A stretch of DNA of 64,000 bases from Dolomedes plantarius (lineage: Eukaryota > Arthropoda > Arachnida > Araneae > Dolomedidae). Below, one piece after another: positions 10,833 through 22,109 of the stretch. A program made the position numbers and the translations under genes. Numbering within the stretch: the first letter of the stretch is position 1; each line of letters starts with the position of its first letter. The notes under the pieces are model-generated. The model was not told where the DNA came from and made no database searches. It worked only from the letters and a program-made list of their open reading frames with translations. Where the stretch lies: positions 121,673,693 to 121,737,692 of the forward strand of contig OU015493.1 of NCBI GenBank assembly GCA_907164885.2. Direction: 5' to 3'.

Positions 10833-11087
10833 AAAAATCCATATTCTTTCTTGAGTGAAACAACATTGCCTGCTGTTCCTAAAACTGAAGAGACTAATTT
10901 TCCAATCATGCCGCTACAAGATGTGCCATTCACTCTTAATTCTGCTCTCTTGGCATCTGCAAAACTTGATCAAATATGGGCTGGCATGTCTCCAATCATC
11001 AGCAGTATAAATCAGTATAAACCATACCGAGATGATTACGATTTTAGCCTAGAAAAGTCTGTTATTGCAGAAACGGTACAGAAATAG
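10833..11087 (+). CDS. UMAD1: UMAD1-like UMA-domain protein, coding exon 2
   Basis: Exon 2 encodes the last 84 residues and stops with TAG at 11085-11087. It contains the UMA domain: LQDVPFTL near the middle and YDFSLEKSVI near the C-terminus, the two blocks that define the UBAP1-MVB12-associated domain. In MVB12/UBAP1 the domain contacts ESCRT-I. The exon opens at 10833 after TTTTTTTCTATAG, and its first codons (K N P Y S F) keep the phase-0 frame from exon 1. A TTG within the exon can look like a start, but the splice join gives the better N-terminus. The downstream sequence is AT-rich; a candidate AATAAA signal lies at 12247-12252. Confidence 0.88.
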   Translation, partial: KNPYSFLSETTLPAVPKTEETNFPIMPLQDVPFTLNSALLASAKLDQIWAGMSPIISSINQYKPYRDDYDFSLEKSVIAETVQK

Positions 11088-12411
11088 CTGTGACATGATT
11101 TTATCATTTATATGAAATGTATGTAAGAACTGTATGGTTTTAATGAGAAATTCTTTAAATATATATAATTTACTTAATATATCTGCTATTTTATTCATTC
11201 TTTATAAATATCTTCTGAACAGACTAAATATATAAATTAAAAATTTATTCAAAATGTAATCTTTTTAAAAAATTTTTTATTTCCTCTCATCATGACCAAG
11301 TGTTTGGGTTGGTGAGAATATAGTTATTAAATTGTACTTTCAAATTGTGTGCTAAGTTTCATTGCAATTATTTTTATAAGGAACTAGTTTTAAGATGTTT
11401 CTTTCTATCCAAAACAAAATTTGGATGATGCACTAAGTATTAAATAATTTTGATTATAAATTTCTTATCTAAAATGTTGATATTAATTTCTAAACTTTAT
11501 ACTGAGATTCAGATAAATTCCTTATAGATTGAATATGGTAATATTAAATTCTGGTTCAGAAAAAAATTCATTGAATATGATTTTTATTTAGGTCCTTGTC
11601 ATTGTATAAGTCTACAACAATAGTTCTATGCAAAGAATCCTAATGCTCTATCTCTACAAAATATAAATGAATTTTTATCACTCTGTCATAAGTGGAGTGC
11701 ACCAATTATGCTGGCTATGAGTACAAAAATAACTTAACCACTTCTTGAATTCACAAATTTATAAATGTTTTTGTTTATTTCAATCATTCAACAAAATTTG
11801 AGACTGCCATTCAAATCGCATTGGGCCATTGCATGAATTTACATATGTAGGTTAAGTTTATTTTTAAAATTCTCAATGGACATGTTTAAACTTAAACCCT
11901 ACAACCTTTTTTTTTTTCTGGGCTGTTAATAGTTATATAAAATAACAGAGGGAAGTATGTATTGTTATATATACATAAGTAGATTTCTGCTGATTGTCAA
12001 TTTCTTTGCTTTAATGTGTTTGGTCAATATCAAATTGCTATATTTAGTGTAACACCATCCTTTTATTTTAGAGTCTAACTAAAGTAAAACAGGTAGTATA
12101 TTTTAATGAAAATTTTCAAACAGATGTGAATTACAGATATGACTGAATTTTGGTAAAGTTTTCGATGTTTTAGGTTGATGAAATTTCTATTGTAGGGATT
12201 GTGGTTTTTATTTATTATGTAGTGTTATCAATGTAAATATAATGTAAATAAAAATTGTTTCTTCTACTCAACTTTTTTTACAATTAGTTTTTAAATCCCA
12301 TTTGGATGCAGCATACTACTAAATTTGAAAAGTGTCTGATTGTGTCAGGAAATTTATATCCAGAATCGTAATAGCTTCTATAAAACTATAAAATCATACA
12401 CAGTCAGTCAT
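11088..12411 (+). other. UMAD1 3' UTR and intergenic sequence
   Basis: No ORF or repeat ends recognised. AATAAA at 12247-12252 is a possible polyadenylation signal, which would imply a long 3' UTR. Its use cannot be shown from the sequence. Confidence 0.4.
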
Positions 12412-13896
12412 GCATATAGTTATAGTGGAAATTGATTTATGATAACACTTTTTTAACAAAAACTTCTTTAATATTAATTAAAAATGAATTGAAATTTCAT
12501 ACATTATACATGCTATGTATAATAAATAATTTACAAAAATAAAATTTCATACATAATAATAAACAGAAACATATGGTTAAAAATTAGATTTTTGTAACAT
12601 CCAAACATGAAAATTGATTTATGAAATATCACATTTCATTGGTTATTCTGAAGTAATGTGACAAAAATTTGCATAAAACAAAGTAACGTACATGCACAGT
12701 AGACATGAAAAGTGTTATATATTGGAAGCAATACGTTTCAGTCATACTTTTCATGATTGGTAAATGAAAGGTGTTATCTTAGAACAAAAGAGCCAAAATC
12801 GATTTATATCTATAATGGGGAAAATCTGTTCTGGACATTAGTAAATTAAAACATCGGTTGGTGTGTTATATAACTATAGTAAAGATCCAACAAATAAGGT
12901 AATATATGTTTAACTAAGAGGGAGAAAAGGGGATTCTTGAACTTGCATCAAAACTGGCTGCAGATTTGTGCAGATCAATCCCTTCCTGTTACTTCTAGAA
13001 GAGTTAGGCAAATTTTACATTCTTCATGGAGCTTGAGATGGTGGAAAATGAAGTCTGGCCCAAAGTTATTTCTGCATCATAAACAGATGCATTTGCAGTA
13101 TTGCAAGAAGTACATGGCAATGGGCGACAATTCAAAGATTATTTTTTCTGATGAAAAGAAATATATTGTAGATGGCCCCGATGTTTTGAAGTATTATTGG
13201 AGGGATCTCCGAAAAGAACCAAAATCTACATTCAGCAGAAATTTTAGTGATTGAAGTTTGATGATTTGGGCAACAATTGTTTATGATGGCAGAAATAAAA
13301 TTATATTTTTAAATGGTTGTCAGAATTCATTTGAATACAGCTTAGTTTCAGAATATTCCCTTCTTCTATTTGCATGGCAATATTATAGTTTAAATTACAT
13401 CTTCATGCAAGACAAGTACAGAATGTTGTTTTAGATCATCTACCTAATAGTCCTGATTTGAACCACATCAAAAAAACATTTGGGGACAGCTTGTTTGAAT
13501 GGTTTATGTAAATGGGATGCAGTGCACATCACTTGTAGAATTGAAAGCTTCAATCTGTCAAAACTGGAAACTAATGATCAGAAGTACATTCAAAATCTTG
13601 TTTTATCAATGCCATCTAGAATAAAAGAAACTTAAATTAAGAAAGGCAGTTTTACCAACTATTAATTTCAATGAAATGTGATATTTCATAAATCAATTTC
13701 CACGTTTCTATGTTATGAAAATCTAATTTTTGACCTTACATTTTTGTTTATTATTATGTATGAAATTTTATTTTTGTAAATCATTTATTACCTAGCATGT
13801 ATAATACATGAAATTTCATTAATTTTTAATGAATATTAAAGAAGTTTTTGTTAAAAACCTGTGTTTTCATAAATCAGTTTCCACCATTGTATTTCA
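12412..13896 (+). mobile_element. Tc1/mariner element with ~230-bp inverted repeats (decayed)
   Basis: Left repeat about 12416-12645 and right repeat about 13665-13896 are imperfect reverse complements. Both contain GTGGAAA-TGATTTATGA at the outside and AAATATCACATTTCATTG at the inside. Between them lies a broken Tc1-type transposase. The exact ends and TA duplication cannot be fixed because the outermost bases have diverged. Confidence 0.7.
12937..13640 (+). pseudogene. Tc1/mariner (Tc3-like) transposase remnant
   Basis: An open stretch of 105 residues contains IIFSDEKKYIVDGPDVLKYYW, matching the first catalytic aspartate region of Tc1/Tc3 transposases (SDEK-F--DGPD---YYW-DLRKE), and ends FSRNFSD before a TGA. 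The same frame resumes after the stop with a stretch matching GSVMVWG, then frameshifts. Stops and shifts continue to about 13640, with a weak echo of the third catalytic block near 13450. The N-terminal helix-turn-helix region is hardly recognisable. Inactive. Confidence 0.75.
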
Positions 13897-14044
13897 AACA
13901 CATAATTTCTATATTCGATTTTAAATATAATTTTTGTACTTAAATGCCTAATTGCAGCAAATCAGTAGTTTTTTTTTTTTCCCTAAAAAAAATGTTAAAT
14001 CTCTGTATTAATTAAGTGATTTATAATTTTTACATTCTAGAAAT

Positions 14045-14432
14045 TTAAAGAATGAATCCCCTCGAAAAAATGAAAATGCTCTAACTTTAGATTTCTTCTT
14101 GAAAAAGAACAAATTGCTCACTCCTTTCAAGAACGTCATATCTCAAAAAAACGTGATTTTTAAGAGAGTGATTTTAAGGTTTAAAATGTGTTAAAAATAA
14201 ATATTGATTCTGCTCTCTAGTGACTAAATATTGAGCGGTGAGATAGGACAATCTTGCAGGGATATACTACTGTTTCAGGGCATTCTGAAATTAGGCATAA
14301 CTAAAAATTGCCGATTTTTGAGATATGACGTTGTTGAAAGGAGTGAGCAAAATATAATAGGTATTTGCTCTTTTCCAATACAAAATCTAAAGTAATAAAA
14401 GACATTAAAGATTCATTGTTTTCAATTTTTGT
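14045..14432. mobile_element. Foldback/MITE-like inverted-repeat element
   Basis: Left arm 14045-14150 and right arm 14318-14432 are imperfect reverse complements. Both contain TTGCTCACTCCTTTCAA and AACGTCATATCTCAAAA near the centre and TTTAGATTT further out. No coding potential. The superfamily is unknown because the ends and target duplication are unclear. Confidence 0.6.
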
Positions 14433-16462
14433 GTTTAAAGGTCCTAAGAAACAGAAATTGATAAAGCATTTATTTTGCATTGTAGCTTTAGTTTTTGTTT
14501 GAAAGCTCTTAAATGTCTATAAAATTCTTTCATTTTTGCTCTGTATTACAAACTACTATGGAAACTTTTCTTTTCAGCATATAGATTTTCTGTTAATAAA
14601 AACAAAGTGTGTGAAAATTTATGCAAAACTACTTTTTAGTTTTAAAGTCCGGACAGTCAAAACTTGAATTTTTGGAAATTTAACCACAAAAAAAAAAAAA
14701 GAAAATTGGAATGAAAATTATTAGATTGTAATAGTATGACAGTACTTGAGGATAATTGCATATTTTGTTACAAATCTTGGGTGAACATAACTGTCTCATG
14801 CTATCTTACCGAAGCTCATTAACATACTAACTGCTCTTAATGAATTTAAGGGTGTTTCTGGTGAATATACACGAGTCCATTGCATAGTTTGTCTACTTTT
14901 ATATCTAAAGGAATAATTATGAAAGTCATTAGGACAGGAGATCCAATATCAGTGTTTTGTTTGACATCTAGAGGAAGCCTCCACCTCCATATCTTCATCA
15001 GAATATTTTCTTATATTGCATTTTTATTTCATTTGTTGTCCTAAGATAATAAGCCAAACATTGTACTTCAGAAACTTAGTAAAGATATGAAGCAATTATC
15101 TTCAATTTATATTGGAAAATTTTTTCAACGTCACTTTCTTAAAGATAACTAGCCAGTTTGGCCAAATTACTCATAATACCTAAAACTACTTCGACGTTTA
15201 GTAGAAGCAGGAATTAATAAGTTTAATTCACTGCCTGTTAAAAATAAAGATAGTACAGTATGAGTGAAATAAGCCAGTTAGCGAATTGAGTGAGCGATTT
15301 ACAAGTCTACACCGACTATTGCAAAAGGGAGAGAGACTTTGGCCTGCCTTTTTGCAAATTCTTCATCTCTAGCGAGCGAGACGGTTCTTGGTTTTGACTT
15401 GTTTCATGCTTTTTCGTAGGGAGCCACGTTAACCAAGCAAAAGCACCATTTTTACCATGTTTTTATTAACTTGCTTTCTTGTTTGTGGGTATGTTTGTCA
15501 GGTATAAATCTTACAATTGATTTTTAACTAACTTCCCGACTAGCTAGACTTTTGAAACTTTTAGAATAGCTCAGAACACGATGACAATGCATTATTTTAA
15601 TACTTTTAGCCATCTTTATTCCATATTTTAATATCCATTACGTAAAGATACGAGTACGTCTGGAGCCAAAAGTAACTGCGCTACAGGCGCCATCTATTAA
15701 CGTAATAGTAAACCAAGCATATTACATTTTCATTACAATGGGATAATTTTTATTCATGCCCACATGCTATTTGCGATATTTTCTCTGCGAAATTCATTGA
15801 TTTTTTTGCCTTCAAATTATAGATTATAATTTTGAAATCCATAATTAACTATGGAAGATGCGAATTCGTTTGTAGCTCATGAAGAAGCTGTTAGTAAATT
15901 ACATTTCTTTTTTTTTAATAGAAAATTTAAAAACATGGTATATAAAAAGTCTTTATCTTGTAATTATTAAAGACTCCTCTCCTCCAGGTAAAATATTTTT
16001 TGGAGCTTAATGTACTCACTGGACTGCAAACAGCCATGTTGAACAAGCCTTTCAAAAATGTCACAGGTTAGACGTCACTCTGACGGACTTGTCTCATTTG
16101 CGGGAGTGTCCAAATCTAGGAAATGGGTCGAGGACAGAGGAACGTTGGCCTCTTCTGTGCTCTTTCCCGAGATGGCTTTGGGTCCTTTTTTTTTACAATA
16201 ATGTCATTTACTTAATTCCTGGAACTTATTTCCTTTACTTAAGTCCAATGTAAAACGTAGTTGCAGGAACGTAAATCTAAGAATTGTCGTCAACGGGAAT
16301 AATTAATTTATGGGAGGGGGGGGGGCAGCAAGATAGTAACTTTTACCTTTCTTAAGACAATGTTTTTTTATAAATTTGAAAAATATGCGTGGTAAAGAAA
16401 CTATTTTTTTTATGACTCGACATTTGTAGAAGGTATTTGCTTTGGATTTTATAAGTTTATTA
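14433..16462. other. Intergenic; one possible short exon
   Basis: Mostly featureless. At 15851 an ATG opens MEDANSFVAHEEAVSK and runs 39 codons to a TAA. It follows a stretch (15250-15700) relatively rich in CpG and could be a first coding exon, but no splice partner is identified. GGCGCCATCTATT occurs at about 15688 and again near 20704 and is probably part of a dispersed repeat. Confidence 0.3.
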
Positions 16463-16632
16463 GGGCCTGTACACATAGGAGTCCGGCTTGAAGCTATAAA
16501 GCTTTTTAGCTTCATGAAGTTCGGTAGCGGAAGCGTAGAAGGAAAGATGGCGCTGAGACGGAAATAAATCGATCATAGGCGTTAAAAGTTTCGTTGCCAA
16601 TCGTTTGGAGGTTTGTCATTGGTTAAATATAT
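16463..16632. mobile_element. Truncated Harbinger-like MITE
   Basis: Starts GGGCCTGTACACATAGGA after TTA and shares AATCATAGGCGTTAAAA- and AATCGTTTGGAGG-type blocks with the 186-bp MITE at 1173. It carries an extra ~35 bases near 16485-16520 and lacks the right end. Confidence 0.65.
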
Positions 16633-18762
16633 TTCAATACTGTTTTGCACAGTTCATTTCACGATAACAACTCAAGGAATTGTTTCACTTCGAAATTTTA
16701 TTTAGTTAAAGGTTACACATGCCGCTCATCAGTTGCGGCCTCTCGCTCCGTTATTGCTTTCGTAACAAAACAAATGAAAATGCATATGTAAATTTTGTTT
16801 AACCCTAGCGTCAATGACCAGGTACCCGGGTACCTTTTTGCGATTGTTATCGTAATTTTTATCATTTCTAATTAAGCCTTGGTAAAATCGCTTTTAATCC
16901 TCGTTATTTACATGAATCTGAACTAGACATATAATTGTAAAGCTTTAGGAAAAATAATTTTTTTTTTGCTTTAAACTTTCTTACACCATTACTCAATATC
17001 CGGGTACCCATTATTGTCTCTCGTCTATAAGCAAAAGTATATGATTATTATTACAACAAATATAATCAAACATAATAGTTATTATTTACTAGCTGAAGTA
17101 CCCGGCATTGCCCGGGATTTTAACAATATTTGTTAACCAAAATCAACACAGTATAAATAACATAGAAAAAGTATATGTGAAATGTTATACACATCTCAGA
17201 ATTCCGGAATTTCAGCCTTCCATCATTGAAGCACTAAAATCTGAAAAGTAAAAATGTCAAATTGTCTAATGTTTGCTAACCAAAATTAATTTAAAACTAA
17301 ACACGTTATAAATAACATAGAAAAAAACATGTGAAATCTTATACACATTAATAAAATGAAAACCCAATAAAAAAATATATAAAATTATAATAAACTCCTC
17401 AGAATTCAGCTAGATTTAGCCTTTTATCATTTGGGCAAAAAAAAAAGCTGAAATTTCCAATAGAACCATGATATGACTCTAGCGTTGCCTCTTAAAAAAT
17501 GAAGTGTTTGATTGAGGGCTGCAAACCATTCAACCCCTCTCCACATTAAACTCCTATAAACATCCTCTACATATTAAATTCCTTTTCTCTCCATAATAAA
17601 CTCCTCAGAATTTTGGTAGATTCAGCCTTTAATCATAGTACCACTAAAACCTGAAACATCCTCTCCAGAAATATAAATTTATTAATTACAATAATTAAAC
17701 TCACGCAAATGTATGAATTACATAAGTTTTTTAACCAACATTTGAATAATTCGTAAATGAAAAAGTATATGAAAATAAAGATAATAAGAACTTCCGGAAT
17801 CGAAATTAATTACCCTTAATTGTTAATTAATAAAAAACCAACATAATATGAATAAAAACGATAGTTGTTTAAAAGCATATGAAAATAAAGCTATTATAAA
17901 GATAATAATAAAAAAAGCATATGAAAATAATGCTCGCGTATGAAGTTAACTTTATGATATAAAGATAGTAATAATAATATAAACCGCGTGCATAAAATAT
18001 TTAGCTTTTCAAGCGAAATAAATTAATTTTTAGAAAAAACTACTTTTAATCGAGAAATTAAATACATTACACAAAATTTTGATTTTACCAACTTTCTACC
18101 CTACAATTTACACCCTACTTCTTTGAAGTTGGGTGTTGAAACATCCTCTTTGAAAAATTTACACCCTACTTCTTTTAAATAGGGTGTAAATATTAATAAA
18201 ATAGGGTGTATATAATTAAATATATAATTAAATAGGGTGTAATATATAATTAAATAGGGTGTAAAAGTTTTAACAGCGAATTGAATGCCAGTTAAAAATT
18301 ATTGTTCTTTAAAATCATATGAAAATTACGCTATTATAAAGATAAAAAAAAAGCATAGGAAAATAATGCGTGCGCATGAAGTTAACGTTACGATATAAAG
18401 ATAGTAATAATAATATATATATATAAAACAGTTCCGTAACTAACTGACTGACTGACATACAACGTACAGACCAAACCGCGAGAAATAAAAGGGCTGAAAT
18501 TTTGCATGGCGATTCTTCTTATAGTGTAGGAGTGCACTAAGAAAGATTTTTGAAAAATTCTTAGATTTTTTTTAATTGAATTTTTGAGTTGCTTTAGTAA
18601 CTTTTTTTAAGTTTGCATTTAAAATAATAATAATTTGAGGGTTATAAAATTTATATCAGGAAAAAGATCATAAAAATTCCTTTAATATGAAATCTTTTTC
18701 GAATCTTTACCTCCATTTTATGATTTTTGGTAAATTTTTAAAGATTAATTTTTAGAATTTAA

Positions 18763-20211
18763 CCTTTTACATGCCACACTATGATCAAGGAATAAAGTAC
18801 CATATTTTGCTGCGTAACTTTGGTCGATAACTTCCAGGAAGTCGGTCCAACAGGTGTACTCCACTCATTCCTTTATTATATAATTTTATAATGTAAGGTT
18901 AAGGAAAATCAACTTTTATTTTAGCTCGGACATATCTTTTTGCTCTTCCTAATGGTTCGTGAGTGATAAAATTTGATGTAATAGTTACAACAAAACTATC
19001 GTTCCAATGGCACATATAAACTTCTCCATCGCATCGGTAATCAAACTCTCCACGTTGAAATTTCGATATTTATTTTGCTGTTTTAAGAGAACATTGTGGA
19101 ATCTCGCACTGTGCCGATTGCCTTAAAGCCTTTGTTAGATAAATCTGTCAGCAGACTGTACGATGTAAAAAAAGTTATCGAAAAATATTTTGCGTTTCTC
19201 TGGATTGTCAATAAAAGATAATAGTTCGGAGACAACTTTTGATCCAAGTGGCAAATTTTCATTTTTCGAACTTTTTCCACCGTATATAGACATAGCATAA
19301 GGATAACCATTTGCTGAGCAGATCATTCAAACTTTGAAACCAAAGCGAATTGGCTTTCCACGTATGAACACCTTAGCCGAACGATGCCCATAACACGGAA
19401 CCATGGATTCATCGATACTCATATTTTCATGAAAAAATCCAAATTGACGAAAATTTTTTCCAACCTCTTTATAAAAGGGAGAAATTTTTCCTAATTTATC
19501 GCCTGGTTCCAATTTACTATTATCAACAATGTGGAAATACTTTTTTGACATCCGAAATTTATTTCTGGGCATTGTATTGTTAACAATTAGGATATGTCAA
19601 TCTTCCTGAGAGCTCCAATATGTATTTTCATCAGGTACTGAGTGGTAGCCACTAAACAACAGTAATCCAAGAAACTGCCGAATGTCATTTGCGTGGACGT
19701 CTAAAGAGTCTCCTTTTTGTAGGGCATACAGCTTTGTAAGTTCAGCTGAATTTTCTAAGTAATCAGACGGCAGAATTACTGATTGACGGCAGAATCACTG
19801 ATCACGTGTGATATCACTGCTTTTGTATATCGTTACATGCCAATGTTCCTTTTTTGGAACATTGCATTTTTACGCAGTCTTGAGGAAATATTTCTTGTTA
19901 TTATTTTAATTTATTTTATTAACTCGTTAAACTTGTCCTTTGCAAGTACGATGGGGAAATTTTTTGGGTGAATTTGAATTTTTAGGAATTTTATAGAATT
20001 TTTTTCTTACGTACTGTAAAAATTGTGAAAAAAGCTGATTTTTAGAAATTTTTCTACGCTAAAATATTCATATTTGAAAAAAAAAAGTCAAAAAATCAAT
20101 CATGCCTTCTATAATATACGGTAATTTTTTCAAACTGACAGATATCACAGTTTATTTTTAAAAAAATATTAAACATGGTGTTCCAAAAAAGGAACATTGG
20201 CATGTAAAAGG
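18763..20211 (-). mobile_element. piggyBac-2 (1449 bp)
   Basis: Perfect 14-bp inverted repeats CCTTTTACATGCCA flanked by TTAA (18759-18762 and 20212-20215). The unoccupied site is visible in element B, where the corresponding sequence reads AGAATTTAATTTATTAAA with TTAA at 48453-48456. A further copy of the right-end sequence (ACATGCCAATGTTCC) lies inside the element near 19834. It encodes part of a transposase on the minus strand. Confidence 0.9.
19083..19600 (-). pseudogene. piggyBac-2 transposase fragment
   Basis: Two abutting minus-strand frames encode MPRNKFRMSKKYFHIVDN through FFHENMSIDESMVPCYGHRS, then SANGYPYAMSIYGGKSS to FFDNFFYIVQSADRF. These match the central DDE domain of piggyBac-derived transposases: the first aspartate in the MSIDESM block, and a later aspartate in FDNFFY. 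A stop separates the two frames near 19327. The N-terminal domain and the C-terminal cysteine-rich domain are missing, so the element is a deleted derivative. It cannot encode an active enzyme. Confidence 0.8.
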
Positions 20212-20544
20212 TTAATTTATTAAACGCTGATCACGTGATTTCTTTTTCTGTTACTTTAAATAAATTTATCTTCACATAACAACGAAATAGGCAAAAAAAT
20301 ACTTTTTTTCTTGCTAATGCGGCAGACGATTGGACATTATTCAAAAAAATATTAAAATAATGTAAAAGATATGTTCCTCAAACTGTACTACATTAACTGT
20401 ACTATATTCTTTAGTATGTCCTATGAGATTTAATTTGAATATTTTCTTCTACATTATTTTGTCTATAAAAATATCCCTTACGATTTTTTTATTAATGTAT
20501 TTTTTGTTTTTTTTACATCAATCGTATACATTGATCGTCGTATT

Positions 20545-20546
<2 letters not shown>

Positions 20547-20580
<34 letters not shown>
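20547..20580. repeat. (TA)n microsatellite
   Basis: About 17 TA units within Helitron-like element A. Element B has a shorter run at the corresponding place (48665-48678). Confidence 0.95.
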
Positions 20581-20583
<3 letters not shown>

Positions 20584-20625
20584 CATTAATTGCATACACT
20601 GACATTGTATTTAATTTGAATGTAC

Positions 20626-20656
20626 CGTTCGTTTAGGAACACCTCCTAAACGAACG
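20626..20656. repeat. Perfect 13-bp hairpin CGTTCGTTTAGGA
   Basis: Arms 20626-20638 and 20644-20656 are exact reverse complements around ACACC. It begins exactly where Helitron-like element A loses similarity to element B, so it may be the terminus of another element. Confidence 0.85.
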
Positions 20657-22109
20657 TTTATCGAACGTTATGTTGGTTTATGGAATACTAAAAGTTTAAA
20701 ATAGTGGCGCCATCTATTGCACATCTGTGAATCGAGAATAGCATCCTTCAAAAATTGTTGGTTATCGTAATTGTTAGCAATACAATGCCCAGAAATAAAT
20801 TATTGATGAATGTTTGTTAACCAAAATCAATTTTAAAACTAAACACAGTATAAATAACATAGAAAAGATTTAGCCTTTATCATTGGAGCAAAAAATCCTG
20901 GAAAGTAAAACATAAAATATATAAATTTATAATAAACCTACCAAAATCCATTAAAAAAGTAAACACAGTATAAATAACATAGAAAAAAAGCATACGAAAT
21001 GTTATACACATTAATAATATGAAAACCAATTAAAAATATATAAATGTATAATAAACTCCTCAGATTTGAGCTATATTCGGTCTTTCATCATAAAAAAGCT
21101 GAAAAAAAAATAAAATAAAAATAATTTTAAAAAATAATAAAATAAAATAAAAATAATAATTTAAAAAATAATAAAATAAAATAAAGATAATAATTTAAAA
21201 AAATAATAAAATAAAAGCTGAAATAAAAAAGCCTTCATAATAAAGCTGAAAATACAGGTTTAGCAAAATATGCACGATCCCAAGTCTTACGGGGTACCAA
21301 ATGAACCGTTTTAACGAACACGCCACGATTATACACAACACTGTTGAGTAAAGTAAAAAATATACGCAATGAGTTTTTTGAAAAGTTGCTATGGGTTGGT
21401 GAATATACATACATTTATGGAGTAAGAGGAGTTTTAAGTGAGAAACAAGTTAGCAGGATAGAAGCTTAGTCTTTAACTCTTCAATAGACACAAAGACATA
21501 AGCTAGGGGATTGCAGTAGCGATTAAAAAAGATCATGACACTTAGCGTGGATGATTCGAATTTTCCATCGCGTGTGAGAGTGTCAATATGCCGTTGGATC
21601 CGATTTATTTTAGAGTATAAAATCTGACTTGAAAGATTATTATTTTCATTTATTATTCTGGTTTAATATATAACTTGAAACTTTTTGATTTTATTTATTT
21701 TTATCTTTTCGCTCGCTGTTTGCCAGCTAACCCTAACGTGGACGCCATATTCAGAGGGGTGATTCCACAAAGTGTAACAGCTTACAAATTGTTGGTATTT
21801 TATTAATTAAAAATCAACGGTAATTAATTTCGATTTTTGAAGTTCTTCAGACCCTCGGCTGTTTTTAAAGACGCCTGTATGTAAAATTTCACGATCGTTG
21901 CTCCTAAACTGTGGATTTCTATACAATTACAGAGAGACAAACATTCATTTTTATATATTAGATTAGTAGTAGTAGTAGCATTTATTATTAGTATTATTTA
22001 GTACTATTATTATTATCACAATAAATATAGTTCTTGAAACAAAATTACGTTTCAGCACATATTATTATTTATTATTATTATCATGACAAATATAATTATA
22101 GAAAAAAAA

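Larger units (their letters stand above)
18413..20625 (+). mobile_element. Helitron-like element A (split by piggyBac-2)
   Basis: Starts TATATAAAACAGTTCCGTAAC and matches element B (46435-48760, minus its Tc1 insert) along its length up to ATTTAATTTGAATGTAC at 20625, where it is truncated before the hairpin and CTAG. Piece 18413-18758 plus 20216-20625 is colinear with 48099-48730. The insert between them is piggyBac-2. Its 5' edge has merged with a TAA/TA microsatellite. Confidence 0.65.
17089..21962 (-). mobile_element. Helitron-like element C
   Basis: On the minus strand the sequence starts TCTAATATATAAAAATGAA (at 21962) and ends with a hairpin CCCGG-GCAATG-CCGGG, then TACTTCAGCTAG (ending 17089). 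A 5' TC, a 3' CTRR end, a short hairpin just before the end, and insertion between A and T without duplication are canonical Helitron features. No Rep/helicase ORF is present, so it is non-autonomous. It includes runs of 'aatagggtgtaa' repeats near 18110-18270 and contains element A and piggyBac-2. Confidence 0.65.

Noticed and set aside
16463..16632. Third full copy of the Harbinger-like MITE
   Set aside because: Only the left part matches and the right terminus is missing, so it is listed as a truncated copy.
18110..18270. Repeated 'aatagggtgtaa' units considered as a CRISPR-like or satellite array
   Set aside because: Units are short, irregular and without regular spacers; they look like local slippage in a Helitron-like element.
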